Shown here: piece by piece, positions 48,037 to 58,487 of the stretch
How positions within the stretch are numbered: the stretch's first letter is position 1
How the letters are laid out: every line of letters starts with the position of its first letter
Source of the DNA: Hedera helix
Taxonomy: Eukaryota; Streptophyta; Magnoliopsida; Apiales; Araliaceae
Assembly (NCBI GenBank): GCA_947179155.2
Contig: OX359282.1
Location: 31,979,721 to 32,043,720 of the forward strand
Direction of reading: 5' to 3'
Length of the DNA: 64,000 nucleotides
The notes under the pieces: model-generated
The model's input: the letters and a program-made list of their open reading frames with translations, nothing else
Told to the model about the DNA's origin: nothing
Database searches by the model: none
Position numbers and translations under genes: made by a program

Positions 48037-48738
48037 TCAGTTTGGGGGAAAGCCATAAAGTTCCTCAGGAAAAATGTCAGGAAACTCATTAACAATGGGA
48101 ATATCATTCAAGTTTGACGTGTTTTTGTTCAAATCAGTGATATGAGCTAAAAAGGTTTGACATCCGTTTTCCAATAAACGAATGGTTTTATGGCTAGAAA
48201 TAACAGTTATAGATTTCAATGGTTTAGTTGCTTGAATTTGCATGAAAGGTTGATTAGGAATATAAAAACTAATAATCTTATGAAAATAATCAATTTTAGC
48301 ATGATGGGTAGTCAACCAATCAATTCCTAGAATCACATCAAATTCATGCATCTCCAAAGAAATAAGGTCAACAGGTACTGTGAGGTTGTTGATTTGAACT
48401 AGACAAGATTTATAGACAGTAGATGTAATAGGTATTTCTCCCAATGAGGTTTCAACTGATAAGACAAGATTTAAGTTTTCAGAAGTCAAATTTAAACGTT
48501 GAGCACATGCAGGTGAGATAAAAGAATGGGTAGAGCCAGTATCTAACAGAGCGTAGAATTCACGAGAATTTATGAATAGCTTACCGGTTATCACCTCATT
48601 CGGTTTCTTGACTGTTATCGTTAAATCGAATCCCGAGTACTTCATTCGGATCTTCAAGTATTTCAACCATGGGAATACCACTAAATAATTCTCTAACGAA
48701 CTGTTTCTCGGATTCTTCAACTTCATCAGTAGTAACAT
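48037..48738 (-). CDS. element A aspartic protease region
   Basis: Retroviral-type aspartic protease with the active-site DTGS (codons at 48532-48543) in LLDTGSTHSFISPACAQRL. Further on are the family blocks HEFDVILGIDWLTTHHAKID and NEFPDIFPEEL. The frame ends at a TGA (PPN stop) where related copies keep an Arg codon. The first part of this frame, before about 48600, overlaps the upstream ORF in another frame and may not be translated. After the stop, the reading continues for about 100 nt to a second stop at the reverse transcriptase deletion. Confidence 0.85.
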   Translation of the reverse strand: MLLLMKLKNPRNSSLENYLVVFPWLKYLKIRMKYSGFDLTITVKKPNEVITGKLFINSREFYALLDTGSTHSFISPACAQRLNLTSENLNLVLSVETSLGEIPITSTVYKSCLVQINNLTVPVDLISLEMHEFDVILGIDWLTTHHAKIDYFHKIISFYIPNQPFMQIQATKPLKSITVISSHKTIRLLENGCQTFLAHITDLNKNTSNLNDIPIVNEFPDIFPEELYGFPPN

Positions 48739-49216
48739 ACCAATGATTTCTGTAAGAATAGTATTTTCGATAGACTGCAGTTTCCACGATAATGACTAAC
48801 TTAACCTGAATTCCTTTAAATTGTAACGCCCAAAAGTATAGAAACATCATTTTTAAATAATCTTGAAACTCATAGCTGGAACACCATAAATCCCAAAGAC
48901 TAATATGAAAAGTCCATATATTCTGATCCTTTGTTATAGAGCATAACCAGGTGATATGACTCTCCCAATTAGTGAGTAAATTAAAGGCGATAATTTTCGC
49001 AAGTTCATTACTTCCTTTAATTGCTTCTAATAATGGATCTGGAACGACTGTAACAGAACTTTCACCTTCATCCTTACTGGATAGAACACGCATAATTTTT
49101 GCCTTAGGCAAATGATTCAACTCTGAGTTTGTAAGAAGATTATTCGTCGCCTCTTGTTTTGCAGCTACATTTGTTTCGGTCATTTCATAGTTAACCTCCT
49201 GATTTCCAGATGTCAT
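48596..49216 (-). CDS. element A ORF1, unassigned, in the position of gag
   Basis: A 206-codon frame begins just after the 5' leader (MTSGNQEVNYEMTETNVAAK). I do not recognise it. It is acidic near the start (SSKDEGESS), has an aromatic-rich middle (WTFHISLWDLWCSSYEF, MMFLYFWALQF) and an acidic end. I see no CCHC zinc knuckle and no retrotransposon-Gag core. It ends exactly where the protease-proximal sequence starts, in a different frame, with a long overlap (48596-48738). Copies in elements B (57058) and C (62055) are nearly identical. It may be a very divergent Gag or a foreign sequence. Confidence 0.75.
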   Translation of the reverse strand: MTSGNQEVNYEMTETNVAAKQEATNNLLTNSELNHLPKAKIMRVLSSKDEGESSVTVVPDPLLEAIKGSNELAKIIAFNLLTNWESHITWLCSITKDQNIWTFHISLWDLWCSSYEFQDYLKMMFLYFWALQFKGIQVKLVIIVETAVYRKYYSYRNHWYVTTDEVEESEKQFVRELFSGIPMVEILEDPNEVLGIRFNDNSQETE

Positions 49217-49402
49217 ACCTAACTGTTGTCACAAAATAATTGTTAGTTCAAACAAACTGACTCATCACTTCCTGTCCCTATATTCAAATCAACTCATTAG
49301 ATAATAAAATCTAATTTAGGTGGGACACACTAGTGACCGATTCTATTCGTCTCTCCCCTCCAAATTCTAACCCCAGATCTCCATTAAAGACCATATCCCT
49401 AA

Positions 49403-49416
49403 GCTCTGATACCAAC
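49403..49416 (-). other. primer-binding site of element A
   Basis: On the minus strand GTTGGTATCAGAGC directly follows the end of the 5' LTR. It pairs with the 3' end of initiator tRNA-Met after a two-base offset. Confidence 0.85.
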
Positions 49417-52400
49417 TGTGACGCCCCCAAATCTGAGTCCACACAGCCCAAACTTGAGTCGTCAAAAGACTACAACAAAATTATTACAACAAAGCACAAC
49501 GTACAACAATACAGTGTATAATAATACACAACTAAGTCTTCACTATTATTGCCACACTATTTTACAACATGTGAAGACTACGACAGCTATTCCTCAGACT
49601 CTCACTCCATTCCCCGGCTAGACCCTGTTACGTTTTCATCTCCTGTAATGGAACAAAAGAAAGGGTGAGCTCAAATAGCCCAATAAGAAATATCATGACT
49701 AAGATAATGACGAATAAATTATCATTAGCCTTCAACAGTTGAGTTCTTGATAGAATACAATAGACTACAAGGTTTATATCAAAAACTGTAGTTAAATTCT
49801 TAAACAACGTTCAGATCAATAATAGCAGCGGAATGAGCAATCTATTAGAAGAATAATGCAGACTATAATGTCCACTCGCTTCTCTTTTTTGTAAAAATAT
49901 CATCAACTTTTATCATCTGAAATACCATTGGTCATGATAATAAAAATTCACAGTTCCTGATCATAATCATGCAGATCAACAGTTCATATTTGCACTACGG
50001 GCCAAAGACATTTAATATAACACCAACGGTCATGATTATACCAGATTCAGCCTTTGGTCATAATCATACCAATCAACAGTTCATCTTTGCACTACGGGCC
50101 AAAGTCATTCAATATAACACCAACGGTCATGATTATACCAGATTCAGCCTTTGGTCATAATCATACCAATCAACAGTTCATCTTTGCACTACGGGCCAAA
50201 GAGAACATTCACCACGTGCCATAAAAGACACCGAACAGACGTATCGTCTTTAACCTAGTATATCGCCTTTAACCTATCATCTGTTCAACAATTATATCAC
50301 ATCTGTGCCCCCGGCCACAGATATTCACAACAGCTTGATTCTTGATGATTAATACAAATAACAGTGATACAAATGATGAACAGAAGAACAGGATAAACAA
50401 TAAGTATCAGAAGTTTACTTTGTGCAGATTCAAATAATGTCCAAATTGCCAACATGATGTGGAGTGAAATTTAAAAATGATATTCAAGATCCACAGTTCA
50501 GAATAACGGTTATAGTTCAATAGAAAGGTTCACGTAAATAGGAAGGTTCAGTTGAAATAATGAAATTCAACTATTATGGAACATATAATATTTTCAGGAA
50601 TTATAGAAGCAATAGTTCCATAATAAGTTTCGATTTAGGAGTATGAAAGAAAATAATATCCCTTACCGTAGCAGGTTTGATTAACAAAAGGTGAAGGAAA
50701 TTAATATCCCTTACCATAGTAAGTTTGAATAATGGAAGATGAAAAAGATGGTATCCCTTATGAGTATAAAGGAAAATGATATCGCTTACGAATATGGAAT
50801 AAAAGTGTCATGTGATAATTCGTGTAGACAAATTATTTCCACACGAGACAAATAAAAAGGGTTATTCACCAACAGGCGATAATCCGCACCGTAAGGTTAT
50901 TCCCATCAATTTGAATACGAATAGTTATTCACCAAACAGGCGATAATCCGCGCCGTAAGGTTATTCCCATCAATTTGAATACGAAGAGTTATTCACCAAA
51001 CAGGCGATAATCCGCACCGTAAGGTTATTCTCAAAGATTAATAAGGAATGAATACAAAAGGTTATTCACCAACAGGCGGTAAACCGCGCCGTAAGGTTAT
51101 TCCCACAATTTAATACATGGAAACAAATGGCACAAGAAAGAAACGATATTATTTTCGAGAATCAAAGAATGATAATCCCTTCAAGTAAGAAAGAAAATAA
51201 TATCCATTTATGATGATGAAAAGAGTGATACCCCTTACCGTAGTAAGTTAGAATATGAAAGAAGATGATATTCCTTACCACAGTAAATTTAAGAGTGTGA
51301 AAAGAATAATATTCCTTACCATAGTAAGTTAGAATATGAAAGAAGATAATATTCCTTACCACAATAAATTTAAGAGTGTGAAAAGAATAATATTCCTTAC
51401 CATAGTAAGTTAGAATATGAAATAAGATAATATTCCTTACCACAGTAAATTTAAGAGTGTGAAAATAATGATAATCCTTACCTTAACACGTGACTGGATA
51501 TTGATTTAAATGAGGTTGATCAACCTATATTTTTATAATAAAATTAGTAATTACCACATATAAATTTCAAAGTGTATGATAACTCGTATAATATGAATTA
51601 TCAAAATTATATATATTTAACATAATTTTTGTAGTATAATATAACTACTTTTAAATAGTTTTAAAAATAATATTCCAAAATAAATCTTCCAAAGAAAACT
51701 TTTAAAAATGAATCTTCTTAAAGAAGAGTCTTCTAAAGGAAGATTTGTGAATACCGTGAAAAATAGGAATTTATGAAATTACTACTCTTTAATAAAACAC
51801 TTACTTGAAAATTTTCTACACTCCTTTTGGCTTTCAAACTCTCAAAATAGCCTTACTATTCTTAGAGAAAACTCATAAAATTCTTATAGAAAAATTTTAT
51901 GTTTTAGGTGTGATTTTTCTATTCAGCTGAGCAAGCTATTTATAGGAGAAAAGAAGTTACTATGCGTGTGGTAGGTGAACTGGCGTGATACACGCCAGCT
52001 GAGGAATCAACAAAGGCTGCAGCAGCCTCTGCGCAACAATTTAGCAATTCCTGCACATTTTTGTGCAAATTTTTTTTCAGGTGGGTCCTACAGGGGCCCA
52101 CATGTTACTATTCACGTTACTATTTCAAATAGTAAAATTAATTTATTTATTTTTATTTATTTATTCTTCATGTGGGTCCAACATATAAAATAAAATAATG
52201 CTACAACAATAATTCAACAATAATGTAATAAACACGTTACAGATTATTATTAATTTAATAATATAAATTACAGTATATTTGCTACTGTGACAATTATTAG
52301 GTTCAATAATTTTAAAAATAGTGCAGCAACAATTATTGACTCAATGATATAAAATACAGTGTAATGATAATTATTGAATCAATAATGCAAAATACTGTGT

Positions 52401-52862
52401 AACAACAATTATTAAATTGATAATATAAAATATTATGCAGTGACAATTATTGATGAAATGATGCGTAACAGTTACGGTGTCAATAATATGAGACACTGTG
52501 CAATACCGTGTGCTACAGAAAATACCATAATTTACCGTATGCTACTATTCTTTTATCACCGGTATTTTAACAGTTCCGTTGACTATTTTTATTTAAAAAG
52601 GTTATTTCTGTCGTTTTCTATATCCGACAAATATTCCGTTGTGGGGTCCACCAATAATTTGTTATTTCGGCACCGTCGTACGGCACGAATATTCCCCGAC
52701 CAAACGAATATTCCCCGACAAAGCGAATATTGTCCGACAAAATAAAATTTGCACATAACATCTTTAACTTTCAATTTTGTTAATTTAACCACTTACTGTT
52801 TCAGGAAAAATATATACGAAGAAAAATTAAATTTTATATTTCATAAAATCCGGGGTCTTACA
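49417..52862 (-). repeat. element A 5' LTR
   Basis: 3446 bp, the same length as the 3' LTR, with about nine substitutions by eye. The tandem arrays lie at about 49961-50209, 50858-51102 and 51230-51474. The TATA box is at 51935-51944 (minus strand). Confidence 0.97.
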
Positions 52863-53340
52863 ATATATCTACCGAGGATTATATGAGATGATACATGGAG
52901 ATTAGTCGAAAACGAATACACCATCCTCTAGCCTGCAGGGTTTAAGGGGCAGATTATGAGCCACGAGCATTCATTGACCAATATGCTGCTGTAAATAGTC
53001 TAAGTTGTTTAATTTATAATATTTATATGTAATATTTTGAGTTTTACATTAATTATCTTATTTTACTAATATAATATTTGTTTTTTTGTAGCTTGAGTTT
53101 GCAAATTATATATTTGAAAAGAAGTTTATAATTGAACAACCCCCAGAATTTAGAATCATGTATCAGACATAGTTCAACACACTCTACCAGCCCGTCATGA
53201 GTAACTACAAAAGGGTTCCAATAAATCTAAATTCAAACCAACCTATCTTTGGACAAATGGAGATTGACATGACTGGATCGCAGCCTCTGGTTGAAGAGTC
53301 TCAACCTGTCGTTGGGTCTTCTACTTGACAGGGTACAAAA
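52863..53340 (+). pseudogene. PMD protein, 3' part, after element A
   Basis: The PMD reading continues immediately after the ATATA target duplication with YISTEDY and a MEISRKRIHHPLA-like block, then YEPRAFIDQYAAV, followed by an intron-like stretch (about 52990-53090). The next piece reads LEFANYIFEKKFIIEQPPEF, then a linker with MEIDMTGSQPLVEESQP. Stops and shifts are present (for example TGA near 52883 and TAG near 53170). It links the mobile domain to the Ulp1 segment, as if both once formed one transcript. Confidence 0.6.
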
Positions 53341-53923
53341 CTGCCAGTCAGAAGGAGAATGGAGGGCACAAAACACCCTCATTTCATAACGGAGTTAAAG
53401 ATTGAGAAAATTATATGGCTAAATATTAATTGGTTTAGTCTAACTTATGATACTTCAGTCTTTCTACATATACATCCACGTGGTCTATACGAATTGCAAT
53501 TTATAGACGTGAACTCTTTGAGGCCCACTGGTTGGTTATGGTCACACATCTTGGATGCATATTTGGTGTTTTTGAGAGATAGAGAAGCTAATATGTGGAC
53601 CAAAGGAATCGAGAGATGAGCATTATTTTATTTCATGCCTACATACTTTGCGAATTTGGCTACCGAACACTTGCCGAGTGGGGGAGGTATTAAGGCAACC
53701 ACACGAAATTTTTTAAGAAGTTACATCAACCCTGAAGTTGGTTCCCCAGTACACGAGTGTGATTACATATTTATTCCAGTAGTGAACGAAAGTAACTCAC
53801 ATTTTATATTGTTTGTTTAGAGTGTGAAAAGATGGATCGAAAATACAACTACTAGATCCTCTATATGATGACAAACCAGTCATGCCATTGTCGCAATTAT
53901 ACCAAAAATATTTCAAAGTTGTG
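53341..53923 (+). pseudogene. Ulp1-type (C48) cysteine protease fragment, truncated by element B
   Basis: Two in-phase frames (53359-53619 and 53635-53820), separated by one TGA, read DVNSLRPTGWLWSHILDAYL, DREANMWTKG and YIFIPVVNESNSHFILFV. The His codon at 53800-53802 fits the catalytic His of Ulp1/SUMO proteases. After another stop and a shift, LLDPLYDDKPVMPL gives the catalytic Asp (codon 53855-53857). The exon ends KYFKVV with GTAAGT after 53923. The Gln and Cys of the active site should be in the next exon, which element B has pushed out of view. Plant transposons, notably some MULEs, carry such Ulp1 genes. Confidence 0.75.
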
Positions 53924-53991
53924 GTAAGTTCATTATTATCCCATCTTTTTTTGGTATAACAAAGACGTGTAATGGAATACTTAATTTGTAC

Positions 53992-56857
53992 TGTAAGACC
54001 CCGAATTTTATGAAATACAAAATTTAATTTTTCTTCATATATATATTTTTTTGAAACAGTAAGTGGTTAAATCGATAAAGTTAAAAGTTAAGGATGTTAT
54101 GTGCAAATTTTATTTTGTCGGACAATATTCGCTTTGTCGGGGAAAATTCGTTTGGTCGGGGAATATTCGTTTGGTCCGACGGCGCCGAAATAACAAATTA
54201 TTGGTGGACCCCACAACGGAATATTTGTCGGATATAGAAAACGACAGAAATAACCTTTTTAAATAAAAATAGTCAACGGAACTGTTAAAATACCGGTGAT
54301 AAAAGAATAGTAGCATACGGTAGTTTATGGTATTTTCTGTAGCACACGGTACTCTACAGTAACACACGGTATTGCATAGTGTCTCATATTATTGGTCTGA
54401 TAATTGACACCGTAACTGTTACGCATCATTTCATCGATAATTGTCACTGCATAATATTTTATATTATCAATTCAATAATTGTTGTTACACAGTATTTTGC
54501 ATTATTGATTTAATAATTGTCATTACACTGTATTTTATATCATTGAGTCAATAATTGTTGTTGCACTGTTTTTAAAATTATTGAACCTAATAATTGTCAC
54601 AGTAACATATGCACAGTAATTCACGTTATTGAATCAATAATTGTCATTACACAGTAACGTATGCTTTATTTTACATTATTGTTATCTCTATTATGATGTT
54701 ATTTAAACAGTTGTATTTCATTAATTTATTGACTTGATATCTAAGAGCTAACTATATTGTATTTATAACAATTAGTCATAATAATTGAATTGATAAAGTT
54801 ATTTGTTAATAATATAAAGTTAGGTGATTATTAGGTGATATGAAATGAATGGTGTAGATTAAAGTGTGAATTATTGTTGAATAATTGAATTGATTTGTTT
54901 ATAATATAAAGTTAGGTGATTATTAGGTGATATGAAATGAATGGTGTAGATTAAAGTGTGAATTATTGTTGAATAATTAAATTGATTTGTTTATAATATA
55001 AAGTTAGGTGATTATTAGGTGATATGAAATGAATGGTGTAGATTAAAGATAATATAATATTTGAAATGGATGGTGTAGATTAAAAGATGATCTTTAAATG
55101 AATGGTTTAGATTAAATGAATGATAAGATTTTTGGCTATAAATAGAAGCCTTAACTTAAGGATTTTTCATAAACTTCCTTACTTGTTCTTTCTTTCTCTC
55201 TCTAAATACTTCTTGTGAAAGTTCTCTCTAAGTGTGCTTAAGTCATCTTGAGTATTTGTGAAGATCTATAAGTATACGTGTACTGTTCAAGTTAATCAAC
55301 CTCATTTAAATCAATATCCAGTCACGTGTTGAGGTAAGGGATACCATCTTTTTCATCTTCCATTATTCAAACGTACTATGGTAAGGGATTATCATTATTT
55401 GATTCTCGATAATAATATTGTTTCTTCCTTACTCATAAGACGTGCCTTTTATTTTCATGTATTAAATTGTGGGAACAACCTTACGGAGCGGATTGCCGCC
55501 TGTTGGTGAATAACCTTTCGTATTCATTCATTATTAATCTCTGAGAATAACCTTACGGAGCGGATTGCCGCCTGTTTGGTGAATAACTCTTTGTACTCAA
55601 ATTCTATTAAATTGTGGGAATAACCTTACGGAGCGGATTGCCGCCTGTTGGTGAATAACCCTTTGTATTAATTTCCTTCACCTTTTGTTAATCAAACCTG
55701 CTACGGTAAGGGATATTATTTTCTTTCATACTCCTAAATCGAAATTTATTATGGAACTATTGCTTCTATAATTCCTGAAAATATTATATGTTTCATAATA
55801 GTTGAACTTCATTATTTCAACTGAACCTTCCTATTTACGTGAACCTTTCTATTGAATTGTAACCGTTATTCTGAACTGTGGATCTTGAATATCATTTTTA
55901 AATTTCACTCCACATTATGTTGACAATTTGTACATTATTTGAATCTGTACAAAGTAAACTTTCGATACTTATTGTTATCCTATTTCTTCTGTTCATCATT
56001 TATATCATTCTAATCATCCAAAAATCAAGCTATTGTGAATATCTGTGGCCGGGGGCACAGATGTGATATATTTGTTGAACAGATGATAGGTTAAAGGCGA
56101 TATAATAGGTTAAAGGCGATACATCTGTTCGGTGTCTTTTATGACACGTGGTGAATGTTCTCTTTGGCCCGTAGTGCAAAGATGAACTGTTGTTTGGTAT
56201 GATTATGACCAAAGGCTGAATCTGGTATAATCATGACCGTTGGTGTTATATTGAATGTCTTTGGCCCGTAGTGCAAAGATGAACTGTTGATCTGCATGAT
56301 TATGATCAGGAACTGTGAATTTGTATTATCTTGACTAATGATATTTCAGATGATAAAAGTTGATGATGTTTTTCCTAAAAAGAGAACCGAGTGGACATTA
56401 TAGTCTGCATTATTCTTCTAATAGATTACTCATTCCGCTGCTATTATTGATCTGAACGTTGTTTAAGAATTTAACTGCAGTTTTTGATATAAACCTTGTA
56501 GTCTATTGTATTCTATCAAGAACTCAACTGTTGAAGACTAATGATAATTTATTCGTCATTATCTTAGTCATGATATTCTTTACTGGGCTATTTGAGCTCA
56601 CCCTTTCTTTTGTTCCATTGTTTTTCAACAGGAAATGAAAACATAACAGGGTCTAGCCGGGGAATGGAGTGAGGGTCCGAGGAATAGTTATCATAGTCTT
56701 CACGTTTTGTAAAATAGTGTGGCAATAATAGTGAAGACTTAGTTGTGTATTATTATACACTGTATTGTAGTACGTTGTGCTTTGTTGTAATAATTTTGTT
56801 GTAGTCTTTTGACGACTCAAGTTTGGGCTGTGTGGGCCCAGATTTGGGGGCGTCACA
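53992..56857 (+). repeat. element B 5' LTR, variant promoter region
   Basis: 2866 bp from TGTAAGACCCCGAATTTTATG to GGGGGCGTCACA. The ends match the A and C LTRs. Between about 54660 and 55300 the sequence is unlike A and C. It holds three tandem units of about 92 bp (about 54809-55050) with GTTAGGTGATTATTAGGTGA and ATGAATGGTGTAGATTAAAG. Family-type sequence resumes at AATCAACCTCATTTAAATC. Arrays with CCTTACGGAGCGGATTGCCG occur at about 55475-55670. Confidence 0.92.
55137..55145 (+). promoter_or_regulatory. TATA box of element B LTR
   Basis: TATAAATAG in TTTGGCTATAAATAGAAGCC. The surroundings differ from the CTCCTATAAATAGC context of A, C and the solo LTR. The conserved AATAGAAAAATCACAC block is missing downstream, so B uses a replaced promoter region. 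Confidence 0.55.
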
Positions 56858-56871
56858 GTTGGCATCAGAGC
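56858..56871 (+). other. primer-binding site of element B
   Basis: GTTGGCATCAGAGC directly after the LTR. It is the same as in A and C except for one T-to-C change, and should pair with initiator tRNA-Met. Confidence 0.8.
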
Positions 56872-57057
56872 TTAGGGATATGGTCTTTAATGGAGATCTG
56901 GGGTAGAACTAGGAGGGGAGAGACGAATAGAATCAATTACTAGTGTGTCCTACCTAAATTAGATTTTTTTTATCTAATGAATCGATTTGAATGTAGGAAC
57001 ATGAAGAGATGAGTCAGTTTATTTGAACTAACATTTATTTTGTGACCACAGTTAAGT

Positions 57058-57678
57058 ATGGCATCTGGAAATCAGGAGGTTAACTATGAAATTACCGAAA
57101 CAAATGTAGCTGTAAAACAAGAGGCGACGAATAATCTTCTTACAAACTCAGAGTTGAATCATTTGCCTAAGGCAAAAATTATGCGTGTTCTATCCAGTAA
57201 GGATGAAGGTGAAAGCTCTGCTACAGTCGTTCCAGATCCATTCTTAGAAGCAATTAAAGGAAGTAACGAACTTGCGGAAATTATTGCCTTTAATTTACTC
57301 ACTAATTGGGAGAGTGATATCACCTGGTTATGCTCTATAACAAAGTATCAGAATATATGGACTTTTCATATTAGTCTTTGGGATTTATGGTGTTCCAGCT
57401 ATGATTTTCAAGATTATTTAAAAATGATGTTTCTATACTTTTGGGCGTTACAATTTAGAGGAATTCAGGTTAAGTTAGTCACTATCGTGGAAACTGCAGT
57501 CTATCGAAAATACTATTTTAATGGAAATCATTGGTACCTTACTACTGATGAAGTTGATGAACCCGAGAAACAGTTTGCTAGAAAATTATTCAGTGGTATT
57601 CCCATGGTTGAAATACGTGAAGATCCGAATGAAGTATTCGGGATTCGATTTGACGATAACAGTCAAGAAACCGAATGA
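57058..57678 (+). CDS. element B ORF1, unassigned, in the position of gag
   Basis: A 206-codon intact frame starting MASGNQEVNYEITETNVAVK, nearly the same as the copies in A and C. The aromatic-rich middle (WTFHISLWDLWCSSYDF) and acidic ends are kept. I see no zinc knuckle and no known domain. It terminates GAAACCGAATGA, and the protease frame passes through the same bases one nucleotide on, so protease expression would need a +1 shift or re-initiation. Confidence 0.75.
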   Translation: MASGNQEVNYEITETNVAVKQEATNNLLTNSELNHLPKAKIMRVLSSKDEGESSATVVPDPFLEAIKGSNELAEIIAFNLLTNWESDITWLCSITKYQNIWTFHISLWDLWCSSYDFQDYLKMMFLYFWALQFRGIQVKLVTIVETAVYRKYYFNGNHWYLTTDEVDEPEKQFARKLFSGIPMVEIREDPNEVFGIRFDDNSQETE

Positions 57679-58487
57679 GGTGATAACCGGTAAGCTATTC
57701 ATAAATTCTCGTGAAGTCTACGCTTTGTTAGATACTGGCTCTACCCATTCTTTTATCTCACCTGCATGTGCTCAGCGTTTAAACTTAACTCCTGAAAATT
57801 TGGACTTTGACTTATCAGTTGAAACCCCATTAGAAGAAATGACCATTACATCTACTGTCTATAAATCTTGCCTAGTTCAAATCAACAACCTCACATTACC
57901 TGTTGACCTTATTTCTTTGGAGATGCATGAATTTGATGTGATTTTAGGAATTGATTGGTTGACTACCCATCATGCTAAAATTGATTGTTTTCATAAGATT
58001 ATTAGTTTTCATATTCCTAATCAACCTGTCATGCAAATTCAAGCAACTAAACCATTGAAATCTATAACTGTTATTTCTAGCCATAAAGCCATTCGTTTAT
58101 TGAAAAACGGATGTCAAGCCTTTTTAGCTCATATCACTGATTTGAACAAAAATACGTCAAACTTGAATGATATTCCCATTGTTAATGAGTTTCCTGACGT
58201 TTTTCCTGAAGAACTTCCTGGCTTACCCCCAAACCGTGAAATTGATTTTTATATTGATCTTGAACCCGGTACCAAGCCCATTTCCAAAGCTCCATACCGA
58301 ATGGCTCCCATTGAACTTCAAGAGTTAAAAGTCCAACTACAGGAATTGTTGGATACCGGTTTCATTCGTCCGAGTGCATCACCTTGGGGTGCTCCTGTTC
58401 TATTTGTGAAGAAGAAAGACGGGAGTATGAGATTGTGCATTGACTACCGAGAATTGAACCATGTCACCATCAAGAACAGGTACCCGT
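57521..58487 (+). CDS. element B protease and start of reverse transcriptase, cut by element C
   Basis: This frame overlaps ORF1 by about 158 nt. It then shows the aspartic protease DTGS (codons 57731-57742) and HEFDVILGIDWLTTHH, followed by NEFPDVFPEELPGLPPNRE. The last part is the N-terminal reverse transcriptase, with SPWGAPVLFVKKKDGSMRLC and IDYRELNHVTIKNRYP. The catalytic DD motif would follow. The frame is cut at 58487 by the LTR of element C. There are no stops or shifts up to that point. Confidence 0.9.

Larger units (their letters stand above)
42413..52862 (-). mobile_element. element A: complete Ty3/gypsy element, reverse transcriptase deleted
   Basis: A 10450-bp element read on the minus strand. 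The 5' LTR is 49417-52862 and the 3' LTR 42413-45858, both exactly 3446 bp. LTRs run TGTAAGACCCC to GTCACA in element orientation. A perfect 5-bp target duplication ATATA flanks it (42408-42412 and 52863-52867). I count about nine differences between the LTRs by eye, about 0.26 percent, so the insertion is young. The interior carries, in order, an unassigned ORF, protease, RNase H, integrase and a chromodomain-like C-terminus. Reverse transcriptase is missing and pol has several stops and shifts. Long LTRs and the C-terminal chromodomain-like region fit the Tekay/Del clade; that assignment is inference. It is inserted in the PMD coding region. Confidence 0.95.
53992..58487 (+). mobile_element. 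element B: Ty3/gypsy element, 5' part, interrupted by element C
   Basis: Plus-strand element with its 5' LTR at 53992-56857, primer-binding site, unassigned ORF1, protease and the first part of reverse transcriptase. It stops abruptly at 58487, where the LTR of element C begins inside the reverse transcriptase frame. The five bases before B are TGTAC, its expected target duplication, but its 3' end is outside the window. Unlike A and C, it keeps normal sequence at the start of reverse transcriptase, so it may be closer to an autonomous parent. Confidence 0.88.

Noticed and set aside
52589..52792. 67-codon frame found in every LTR, on either strand
   Set aside because: It reads the conserved LTR start region (GTCGG..AATATTC words); no start context or domain supports a gene.
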